From CAYZTD01 sp964638155 (lineage in GTDB: Archaea; Thermoplasmatota; E2; DHVEG-1), in assembly GCA_964638155.1 (NCBI GenBank), contig CAZWYI010000002.1:58790-122789 (forward strand): a DNA stretch of 64,000 nucleotides, read 5' to 3'. Below, piece by piece: positions 36,351 to 43,683 of this stretch (positions are counted from its first letter, which is position 1; every line of letters begins with the position of its first letter). The notes below the pieces were generated by a model. It saw only the letters and a program-made list of their open reading frames with translations. It did no database searches and was not told where the DNA came from. A program made the translations under genes and the position numbers.

Positions 36351-37322
36351 GTGGAATATAAAAATTTGGAAAAACTAAAAAGAACAATTAATCTTTATAA
36401 GTCAGTGGGCACTAGAAATGCTGATTTTCTTTTTCCCTGGTTATACAGTATATATGAAAAAACGTTTCTCCCCTCTGTTGATTTAAAATACAAAGATATA
36501 CTTTGCTTAGATAAAACAAAATTAACTATCTTTGATGTTCTAGTTGATGATCTTGCTGATAACTCGAAGATAAGAAATAATAGACTATTGCAAGAGGCAG
36601 TACGCATTCCCTGGAATATTTCAATAGATTATAGAAATCAATATCTTAATGTTATTAAAAAAATATGGGGGGATTGCATAGATTCAATAAAAAAGTACCC
36701 GCGGTATGATGATTTTAAGGATATTTTTTATTTTGATTTAGATCAGGTTATGAATTCAATGAGGTATAGTTATCTTGTTAATACTACGGATTTTTCAAAT
36801 TTTACTGAAGATGAGATGTATATGAATCATGGTGTAATGGTAATCCTACATTGCGATATGGATCTTATGTGTTCACCAACTTTTAATTTTGATGAGATGA
36901 AGAACTTAAGGCCTATATTACATTGGGTACAAGACATCGCCCATATAGGAAATTTACTAAATACTTATCCAAAAGAGATTGAAGAGGCTGATTTTTCTAG
37001 CCCTATAATATCTCTTGGTATTAGAGAGAGGCTAATATCGAAGAATGATGTTGTTAATGATTATGAATATACTAGAACAAGCTTGCAGCCTCTGGTGAAA
37101 AATTTTGAAAAAAGAATGAAAGATAATTTTGAAAAAATAAGAACTCATTCATCTGATGTAAAAACTATCGATATCTCGTCTTTTTTAGAAAAACTTGATT
37201 ATGTATGGGATGCATTCATAAATCGCGAGGAATATTGGACAGAAAACGATAGTCGGACTAAATTTGAAACAGTAAAGAAAAATAATTTAAGTAAATATAA
37301 ACTCAAATGGATTAGAATATAA
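36351..37322 (+). CDS. Class I terpene-synthase-like protein, copy 1
   Basis: 323 residues from GTG at 36351, chosen because it aligns with the paralogue at 39445-40383 (TTG 36339 and GTG 36342 are alternatives). An all-helical sequence carries an aspartate-rich DDLAD at 66-70 and NLLNTYPKE at 201-209, matching the metal-binding NxxxTxxxE (NSE) triad. The 135-residue spacing is that of bacterial terpene cyclases. The usual diphosphate-sensing Arg region reads DEMYMNHGVM, without Arg, and the C-terminal RY pair is not obvious. Predicted substrate is a prenyl diphosphate such as GGPP. A non-catalytic prenyl-binding role cannot be excluded. Confidence 0.7.
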   Translation: MEYKNLEKLKRTINLYKSVGTRNADFLFPWLYSIYEKTFLPSVDLKYKDILCLDKTKLTIFDVLVDDLADNSKIRNNRLLQEAVRIPWNISIDYRNQYLNVIKKIWGDCIDSIKKYPRYDDFKDIFYFDLDQVMNSMRYSYLVNTTDFSNFTEDEMYMNHGVMVILHCDMDLMCSPTFNFDEMKNLRPILHWVQDIAHIGNLLNTYPKEIEEADFSSPIISLGIRERLISKNDVVNDYEYTRTSLQPLVKNFEKRMKDNFEKIRTHSSDVKTIDISSFLEKLDYVWDAFINREEYWTENDSRTKFETVKKNNLSKYKLKWIRI

Positions 37323-37382
37323 ACATATTGGAAAAGATAGATAAATTTAATTAATGGAAACTATAATATATTAACAATAAAA

Positions 37383-38624
37383 ATGTATGATGTCATAATA
37401 GTTGGGGCAGGTCCTTCAGGAAGTTCAGCAGCTATAAAATTGGCTAAAAAAGGTTATAAAGTTGCAATTTTAGAAAAAAAGCAACATCCAAGAATTAAAG
37501 CTTGCTGTGGTGCAATTTCTACCAGTTCAAAATACCTTTTGAAAAAATTAAAGGTTGATATTGACGATCTTATTCTACAAGGATATAAGGGGTTTATTTT
37601 AAAATGTAAGGAAAAAAAAGTTAAATATGATTGGGGATCAGAAAAAGTCTGGAGTGTTTACAGAAAAGATTTTGATAAATTATTAGCTGATACTGCTGTA
37701 GATTATGGTGCAAATTTAAAAGAGAAAAATAAAATCAACAAAATTATAGATAGAAAGAGTCATTTTGAGGTATATTCAAATAAAGGAAAATATAAATCAA
37801 GATTATTATTTGGTGCAGATGGAGTTAATTCAGTTGTGAGAAACTCCTTAAAAATTGATTATCCACAAAAAACGTTAGGTGTAGGATTAATATCTGAGAT
37901 TAAAGCGACCAAAAGAGAGATTGAAATTTTTAACGATAGATTAATACTTGATTTAAGTTACTTGGACAAAGGGTTATCTTTTATATTTCCTAAAAAAAAG
38001 GGGAAGACCATACATCTGGCTATTGGCGGGCAACTTTCGTATATAAATTCAAAAAAAATAAATCTAAATTCACAGATGTTGAGATTATCTAACGACTATA
38101 ACCTAAGATATAAACCTGTCTGTAGATCTGGGTCAATGGTTCCTTTTGGTGGCACTGTTAAATGCTTTGGTAAAAATAATGCATTATTATTGGGGGACTC
38201 AGCAGGATTGGTAAACCCCATAGGTGAGGAAGGCATTCCTTATGCTTTGCAAAGCGGCATTTTTGCAGCTGACTCAGCTGATATTCATTTTAAAAAAGGG
38301 TTAAAACTTTCTGATGTTTATCAACAAAAAATTTCAAATATATCAAGAGTCATTAATAACCAAGCCTTAAATTTTCAAAGTATGTTATATGGTAATTTAT
38401 CCCACAGAAAGTTTATTATTAGTATGTTAAATCATAATACAAGTTTACTAAAATTATTTTCGGATCTCTTTATCAATGAAATAGGTTATGATGAAGCTCT
38501 AAAGAGTATTAGTATGAAAAAATTATTACCAAGGATGATAAAAACCTATTATAGAGAATCAATCTTATATAATCCTAATCCGCCACTACCCAAATATATG
38601 TTTAAATGGGTTAGATTAGGTTAA
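37383..38624 (+). CDS. Geranylgeranyl-reductase-family FAD flavoprotein
   Basis: 413 residues. N-terminal dinucleotide fold VIIVGAGPSGSSAAIKLAKKG, the family motif HPRIKACCGA, and the FAD-contacting LLGDSAGLVNPIGEEGI. Archaeal members saturate geranylgeranyl chains of membrane lipids; relatives act as flavin monooxygenases or halogenases in secondary metabolism. Here it sits beside two terpene-synthase-like genes, so a role in reducing or oxidising the terpenoid product is plausible. A CTATAATATATTAAC TATA-like element precedes the ATG by about 20 bases. The C-terminal 100 residues are diverged from the housekeeping enzyme. Confidence 0.82.
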   Translation: MYDVIIVGAGPSGSSAAIKLAKKGYKVAILEKKQHPRIKACCGAISTSSKYLLKKLKVDIDDLILQGYKGFILKCKEKKVKYDWGSEKVWSVYRKDFDKLLADTAVDYGANLKEKNKINKIIDRKSHFEVYSNKGKYKSRLLFGADGVNSVVRNSLKIDYPQKTLGVGLISEIKATKREIEIFNDRLILDLSYLDKGLSFIFPKKKGKTIHLAIGGQLSYINSKKINLNSQMLRLSNDYNLRYKPVCRSGSMVPFGGTVKCFGKNNALLLGDSAGLVNPIGEEGIPYALQSGIFAADSADIHFKKGLKLSDVYQQKISNISRVINNQALNFQSMLYGNLSHRKFIISMLNHNTSLLKLFSDLFINEIGYDEALKSISMKKLLPRMIKTYYRESILYNPNPPLPKYMFKWVRLG

Positions 38625-38632
38625 TCTAAATT

Positions 38633-39385
38633 TTATATCTTTTTATCTATCTTACAGTAAAATTCTTTTAAGAATTGTTTTTTATAACCCGGTTCGTATA
38701 TCCATATGGCATAAAAAATAAAGATTAAACCTATTGTCAAAGATGGGACTAATAATTCAGGGAATTTAATTCCCATAATTGGAAATATCCATTCGGTGTT
38801 TAATCCAATTATTATTGGTATTGAAATTCCAATTTCCATTAAGTTTATGCGTTTCTTTTTGATAGGGTTATTAGTTTTAGAATGGTAATCTAAAAAGATG
38901 TATAGGCAAAATAGAGATGTGAAAGCAGCCCAAGTCGAGGATATACTATGTACAACAGGATTCGTAGGTATACCAAAAGTCCATCCCCATGTCTCTTTTA
39001 CTGGTTCTGTTACTAAAAAATTTGTTGAAATGTCAATAATAAAAAAAATTAATGCAGGTCCATATATTAATAAATATGTTATTTTCTTTTTTAAAAGATC
39101 TTTATGTTCTGTATAAACTAAGGATAGATGCAAGAGAAAAGACATTACTATATACCATAGAACATTTATTTTTAACCAAGAATATGCTGTATTAAAATCA
39201 TCAGAAAATCTGTATCCAAACTCTATTAAACCCCAGAAAAATGCAAGTGAAAGGCATAATAAAACAAATAATTTAGCTGTTTTATTAAAAAACACATATC
39301 TCACTTTTTTAAAATATACTATAATTGCCAAAATAGTGCATACTATAATTGATATTAACGAAAGTAATGCAAACGCATTAATCAT
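38633..39385 (-). CDS. Orphan seven-helix membrane sensory domain (histidine-kinase 7TM type)
   Basis: 250 residues with about seven hydrophobic helices. The sequence resembles the N-terminal 7TM region of histidine kinases, including an LxHLSLVYTEHK segment and an FIDISTNFLV stretch. No kinase, PAS or output domain follows, and the protein ends in a short basic tail KIDKKI. It is convergent with the flavoprotein gene, 8 bases between stops, and lies between the two terpene-synthase-like genes. It could be a receptor or a ligand-binding membrane protein for the cluster product. Confidence 0.7.
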   Translation of the reverse strand: MINAFALLSLISIIVCTILAIIVYFKKVRYVFFNKTAKLFVLLCLSLAFFWGLIEFGYRFSDDFNTAYSWLKINVLWYIVMSFLLHLSLVYTEHKDLLKKKITYLLIYGPALIFFIIDISTNFLVTEPVKETWGWTFGIPTNPVVHSISSTWAAFTSLFCLYIFLDYHSKTNNPIKKKRINLMEIGISIPIIIGLNTEWIFPIMGIKFPELLVPSLTIGLIFIFYAIWIYEPGYKKQFLKEFYCKIDKKI

Positions 39386-39444
39386 TTTTCAATGCATCCC
39401 ATTACTTAAATAGAAATTTAGTTTTAATATGTTTTCATTTTATT

Positions 39445-40383
39445 TTAGCAGTTATTCACGATTGACACTATATCGTCTTCTGTATCTTTTTTATCCCAAT
39501 ATTGTTCTCTTTCAAGGAATTTATTCCATACATTCATAAGTCTTTGATAAAATTCATAGATATTTATTGTTTCTACTTCGTGAGCTTTAACTTGAATTTT
39601 TTCAAGGTTTTCTTTCATTCTCTGTTCAAATCTTGAAACAAGAGGTCTTATATTTGCAAGTGCAAACTCTGGGTCTTTGATAACTGTCGTTTTATCTATT
39701 AATCCCTCTCTAATACCCATAGAGATAATTGGACTTGAAAAATCAGCTTCTTTTATTTCTTTAGGATAGGTATTCATCATGTTTCCAAGATGTGCAACAT
39801 CTTGTACGTTATGAAGGATAGGTCTGAGTTTTTGTAGTTCTTCATATTCAAAACCAGGGGAACACATTAAATCAAGATCACAGTGGAGTATAACCATTAC
39901 TCCATGATTCATATACATTTCATCTTCTGCAAAGTTAGAAAAATCTGAAGTATTTATTAGATAGCTATATTTCATGGAATTCATAACTTGTTCAAGATCA
40001 AAAAAGAATATCTCTTTGAACTCTTCGTATCTTGGAAGTTTTTTTATTGAATTTATACAGTCCTGCCATATTTGATTTGCAACTTCTAAATATTTGTTTT
40101 TGTATATATTTGAACCATTATGAGGTATTCTGACAGCCTGGTCTAGTAATCTTTTGTTTCTAAGTTTAGCATTGTCTGCTAAATCATCGACTAGTACATC
40201 AAATATACAGAGTTTTGTTTTTATTAAAGCTAGTTTATCTTTATGCTCTTTGTCTATAGATGGGAGATATGTTTTGTCATATACTTGATAAAGCCATTTG
40301 AATAGGAAGTCAGCATTCCTTGGACCTACAGTTTTGTAAAGGTTTATTGCTTCTTCCAATGTCATTTCTTTATCTTGTTTCAT
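39445..40383 (-). CDS. Class I terpene-synthase-like protein, copy 2
   Basis: 312 residues, roughly 60 % identical by eye to copy 1 with no gaps in the core. DDLAD again falls at 66-70 and NMMNTYPKE at 201-209. The blocks SDFSNFAEDEMYMNHGVM and EADFSSPIIS are nearly identical in the two copies, so they are constrained. It lacks a second DDxxD, arguing against a polyprenyl diphosphate synthase. It is transcribed opposite to copy 1, downstream of the radical SAM gene. ACTATAAATTA around 40405-40416 can be its TATA box, giving a short or leaderless mRNA. Confidence 0.7.
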   Translation of the reverse strand: MKQDKEMTLEEAINLYKTVGPRNADFLFKWLYQVYDKTYLPSIDKEHKDKLALIKTKLCIFDVLVDDLADNAKLRNKRLLDQAVRIPHNGSNIYKNKYLEVANQIWQDCINSIKKLPRYEEFKEIFFFDLEQVMNSMKYSYLINTSDFSNFAEDEMYMNHGVMVILHCDLDLMCSPGFEYEELQKLRPILHNVQDVAHLGNMMNTYPKEIKEADFSSPIISMGIREGLIDKTTVIKDPEFALANIRPLVSRFEQRMKENLEKIQVKAHEVETINIYEFYQRLMNVWNKFLEREQYWDKKDTEDDIVSIVNNC

Positions 40384-40439
40384 TTTATATTCCTAAATTA
40401 AAAATAATTTATAGTAACATAAACCCCCATACCAAAAAA

Positions 40440-40487
40440 TTCCTACATAATTCTAAAATCGCCAATTTTTTCTTATTTTTGTAGGAA
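40440..40487 (-). terminator. Inverted repeat between the RiPP-type radical SAM gene and terpene-synthase-like copy 2
   Basis: TTCCTACA (40440-40447) and TGTAGGAA (40480-40487) are perfect complements 32 bases apart. On the minus strand the second arm runs into TTTTTT, so the element could end the radical SAM transcript. It also lies just upstream of the promoter of copy 2 and could be an operator. Confidence 0.35.
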
Positions 40488-40504
40488 AATTAATAATTCA
40501 ATGA

Positions 40505-42403
40505 TTAAACAACATTAACAATTTTCTCTGATTCTTTCTTATCATAATATTTGTAGCCTGGTTTGTTTAATCTTAATGGTAAACTCAGATATTTGTCATC
40601 TTCTCTAAAAACCAATTTATTTTTTTCAAAAGAATCTAAAATTTCAAGGATTTTTTCTTTTGAAACATGTGAATATATTTTTTCAAGTTCAGATAAACTT
40701 ATGACATCTCTACAAGATAGAAAGATTTTTCTTTCAAGGTCATCAAGAACAAATATGTTTACATTTTCTCCAAATCTTTTATCATATATTTTTAAGAAAT
40801 TTACCCCATCTTTAAAATAGAAAACCATTTTTTCAATTAATTTTTCATTTTTTATATAATTAGCCATACGTTTTTTTCTTTCACTTATCCAAATATTTAT
40901 TAGTTCTTCCCAATTATTATTGCAAATATTTTCTTTTTTATCAAAATTATAGTAAAAACTAAAGTTATTTTTGAGAGTATTCTCTGGGAAAAATAAACCA
41001 TCTGTTTTTGTATTTTTTATATTAGATATATTATATTTTTCTTTGTTCTTGTATATTTCACTATCATAAACAATAATAAAATTACTAACTTGCGGCGGAT
41101 CAAGATATTGCATGAATTGACTAATATTTTCTTTAGTTTCCTCGAAATCAATTTTTTCTTCATTTGGATAATTGATTATTAAATTGTAATGATTTCTTAT
41201 GTCATTTTCTTTGGAGAATTTCAGAGCAGCTATATTATCTATTACCTTGACACCCTTATTTATTTTTTCAAGATAGTTCTTGCTAAATGTTTCAATACCT
41301 GTTTGAATATGGTTAAAACCCGCTTTTTTTAATAAGGTGTAATCATCACTTTTTAGTCTTCCAGCACGTGCTTCAATATAGAGGTTAAAATCTTTATCAA
41401 GTTTTATTATCTCTTTACATAATCTTTTGTATTCATTTAATGGAAGAGTATTAGCTATTACTTGGAAGTTTAACATTTTGTATTTATTAGATAAAAAATT
41501 CAGCTCATCAACAAATCTATCTATGCTTTTTTCTCTATATTTTTTATTGTATGAATAGATATTACAAAAAGAACATTTATTCCAAAAGCATCCTCTTGAA
41601 AATTCAATAGGAAGTCTTCCATATAAATAGTAATATTGTTTGTTTTCATCTGTTGAATTTATCAAACTTCTATAAAATGATGTAAAATCTGGATATGGTA
41701 ATGAATTTAAATCTAAATAATTATCAGTTGGATTTCTAATGATTTTTTTATCTTTTCTATATATTAAATTTGGAATTGAACTATAATCTTTTCTGCCTTC
41801 AGCAAGGTTTAATAATGCATTTTCTCCTTCTCCACTTACAGCAAAATCTAACCAATCAAAGGCCTTAAGATAGTTTTTACCAAGTTTATTTATAACTGAG
41901 CTTCCTCCAAAAATAATTTTTATATTTGGGTTTTCTTTTTTGATAAATTTTGATAGTGCAAGAGAGGGAAGTATTTGACCATAGTTTAGACTGAAACCTA
42001 TTATATCAAATTCTTTCCAAGCAATATTTTTAAAAATAAAATTGAAAAACTTGTCTGTAGAATTATTAAATTCATCAAAAGTAAATAAGTTTGCATCTCT
42101 TTTTATAGTATTATTAAAAAACTTTTCAAAATTTTTTATATTTTTTTCCCAATAATCCTTGAACACATATTTTGTAAAAATAAATTGTGCAACATATGGA
42201 TCATTCGGTGAATTTATTAAAAGATTGTAATTTTTTAATCGATAGAAATCTACTGCTTTTAAGTAAAGGTGAAGTGATTGAGCATTAATATTATTATCTT
42301 TCAGATATGATTCAAGTAATGATAATTGTATTGAGGGTATGGAATTATCTGAAAAAGGCATAGATATTAGTAGTATATTATTAGAATCTTCATGCATCTC
42401 CAT
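40505..42403 (-). CDS. Radical SAM protein resembling RiPP maturation radical SAM protein 1
   Basis: 632 residues. The N-terminus ILLISMPFSDNSIPSIQLSLLESYL matches the opening of the RiPP-maturation radical SAM protein 1 family (SMPF...PSIQLGLL). The barrel has RGCFWNKCSFC with C272, C277 and C280, a CX4CX2C spacing. The following IEARAGRL, FNHIQTGIETFSKNYLEKINKGV, NHYNLIINYPNE and LDPPQVSNF blocks track the same family. Such enzymes modify ribosomal precursor peptides and often bind cobalamin. It is divergent from an Lrp-type regulator. The family match is from memory of the motif pattern and needs an HMM search; the substrate here is unknown. Confidence 0.72.
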   Translation of the reverse strand: MEMHEDSNNILLISMPFSDNSIPSIQLSLLESYLKDNNINAQSLHLYLKAVDFYRLKNYNLLINSPNDPYVAQFIFTKYVFKDYWEKNIKNFEKFFNNTIKRDANLFTFDEFNNSTDKFFNFIFKNIAWKEFDIIGFSLNYGQILPSLALSKFIKKENPNIKIIFGGSSVINKLGKNYLKAFDWLDFAVSGEGENALLNLAEGRKDYSSIPNLIYRKDKKIIRNPTDNYLDLNSLPYPDFTSFYRSLINSTDENKQYYYLYGRLPIEFSRGCFWNKCSFCNIYSYNKKYREKSIDRFVDELNFLSNKYKMLNFQVIANTLPLNEYKRLCKEIIKLDKDFNLYIEARAGRLKSDDYTLLKKAGFNHIQTGIETFSKNYLEKINKGVKVIDNIAALKFSKENDIRNHYNLIINYPNEEKIDFEETKENISQFMQYLDPPQVSNFIIVYDSEIYKNKEKYNISNIKNTKTDGLFFPENTLKNNFSFYYNFDKKENICNNNWEELINIWISERKKRMANYIKNEKLIEKMVFYFKDGVNFLKIYDKRFGENVNIFVLDDLERKIFLSCRDVISLSELEKIYSHVSKEKILEILDSFEKNKLVFREDDKYLSLPLRLNKPGYKYYDKKESEKIVNVV

Positions 42404-42461
42404 CTAATTATTTTCAATAAATTGAAAGCTTATATATTTAACTAATATATTATAAATAGTA
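42404..42461. promoter_or_regulatory. Divergent promoter with palindrome between radical SAM and Lrp-type regulator
   Basis: This 58-base gap serves both genes. TTTCAAT-AA-ATTGAAA (42412-42427) is a near-perfect 16-base palindrome. On the minus strand AAATATATAAG (about 42429-42439) looks like a TATA box, placing the palindrome over the radical SAM transcription start. On the plus strand ATATTATAAATAG (about 42448-42460) lies immediately before the regulator ATG. The adjacent Lrp-type protein is the obvious candidate to bind here. Confidence 0.5.
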
Positions 42462-43430
42462 ATGAAACTCGATTTAAAAGATAGAAAAATATTATATCAT
42501 TTGGATTTAAATTGTAGACAGTCAAACAGCCAAATAGGTAAAAAAGTAGGTCTAGGAAGAGATGTTGTTGGTTATAGAATCAACAAAATGGAAAAGGAAG
42601 GAATAATAAGTAATTATTGGGCTAATATCGATTCATTTAGTCTTGGTTATGAAGTTTTTAGAGTCTATATTGACTTTCAATATGTGGCAACAGATATTAA
42701 AGAAAAAATTATCCAATATTTTATCGATTATCCAAATTCCTGGGTGGTTGTATCTGAAAAAAGCCCACATGATTTGAGTTTAGTTTTCTGGGTTAAAGAT
42801 GTTTATGAATTCTACAAATTTTGGGATACCACACTTGATAAATATGAAAATTTTTTTTCAAAATATCACATATCCATATATTGTGGTGCAATTGTTTATA
42901 AAAAATCTTATTTGTTACCAGATTTGAAGGAATCAAATAGAGTTGTCTGTGAGATGTGGTGTGGTGGAAAATCTGTTGACATTGATAAAACTGATTATAA
43001 ATTGTTAAATGAGTTAGCGGTTAATGCAAGAGCGCCTTTAATTGACTTAGCAGAAACTCTTAATTGTTCTTCACAAAGTGTAAATTATCGAATTAAGAAT
43101 CTTGTTAAATCAGGTGTTATCAAAGGGTTTAGAGTTAATTTAGATTTATCAAAACTTGGTTTACAAAGTTATAAACTAGACATTTATTTGAAAGATCATA
43201 AATTAAAAAAACCAATTTTAAAATATTTAGAAGAAAAACATTATACAGAATATATGAATTTTTCTATAGGCTGGGCAGATTTGGGTCCTGAATTTGTTGT
43301 TAAAAATTTTGATGAGTTATCTAAAATATTAGATGAAATAAATAACAAATTTTCAGGAGCAATAAAAAAACAATCTTTTATTATTACTGATAAAGTACAT
43401 AAACTCAGATGTATGCCAAAGTTGTTTTAA
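42462..43430 (+). CDS. Lrp/AsnC-type transcriptional regulator with two winged-helix domains
   Basis: 322 residues made of two similar halves. Each has an AsnC-type HTH: LDLKDRKILYHLDLNCRQSN with GLGRDVVGYRINKMEKEGII at 3-50, and IDKTDYKLLNELAVNARAPL with NCSSQSVNYRIKNLVKSGVI near 172-222. Each is followed by a RAM-like alpha/beta region. Double-headed Lrp proteins occur in archaea. Divergence from the radical SAM gene over a palindrome suggests local control of the cluster, and the RAM-like regions could sense an amino acid or pathway intermediate. Confidence 0.85.
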   Translation: MKLDLKDRKILYHLDLNCRQSNSQIGKKVGLGRDVVGYRINKMEKEGIISNYWANIDSFSLGYEVFRVYIDFQYVATDIKEKIIQYFIDYPNSWVVVSEKSPHDLSLVFWVKDVYEFYKFWDTTLDKYENFFSKYHISIYCGAIVYKKSYLLPDLKESNRVVCEMWCGGKSVDIDKTDYKLLNELAVNARAPLIDLAETLNCSSQSVNYRIKNLVKSGVIKGFRVNLDLSKLGLQSYKLDIYLKDHKLKKPILKYLEEKHYTEYMNFSIGWADLGPEFVVKNFDELSKILDEINNKFSGAIKKQSFIITDKVHKLRCMPKLF

Positions 43431-43458
43431 ATTTGGAAAAAAAGTATTGATTTTTTTA

Positions 43459-43539
43459 TTATATTCCAGCAGCCATATGAAAAGTTGCAGCGGCTACGAT
43501 TGCTGATGTTACAGCACCAGATATTACTAATTTATCCAT
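43459..43539 (-). CDS. 26-residue hydrophobic peptide gene
   Basis: The frame MDKLVISGAVTSAIVAAA followed by TFHMAAGI is too short for ordinary gene finders. It has an excellent ribosome binding site: GGTGGTGAGAG ends about 5 bases before the ATG, close to the consensus complementary to 16S rRNA. A T-rich run after the stop (minus strand CTTTTTTT) can end transcription. Upstream lie a palindrome and a TATA-like CTTTAAATACTA. The peptide is one long apolar, Ala/Val/Ile-rich stretch with a single Lys. It could be a small membrane peptide, or a precursor or signalling peptide for the neighbouring radical SAM enzyme. Function is speculative. Confidence 0.55.
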   Translation of the reverse strand: MDKLVISGAVTSAIVAAATFHMAAGI

Positions 43540-43560
43540 ATTTTCTCTCACCACCCATAT

Positions 43561-43651
43561 TGTCATATATTGACATGTTATATTCTGTCGTGTTTAGTAT
43601 TTAAAGTTTTTCTGTAAAAACGTCAAAATGTATAAATGTTTAAATACTAAA
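43561..43651. promoter_or_regulatory. Palindrome and 13-base inverted repeat upstream of the 26-residue peptide gene
   Basis: TGTCATATATTGACA (43561-43575) is a 5+5 inverted repeat over TATAT, near the expected transcription start of the peptide gene. Further up, TTTAGTATTTAAA (43593-43605) and TTTAAATACTAAA (43639-43651) are perfect 13-base complements separated by 33 bases. Each arm resembles a TATA box in opposite orientation, so this may be a pair of divergent promoters. A plus-strand transcript from it would run antisense into the end of the next gene. Confidence 0.45.
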
Positions 43652-43683
43652 AAAATAAGGAGTATAACTAAAAAATTAGTTTT

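Noticed and set aside
36351..40383. The DDLAD proteins as ordinary polyprenyl diphosphate synthases
   Set aside because: Those enzymes have two DDxxD motifs and characteristic GGKR/RP blocks, absent here; the second motif here is of NSE type.
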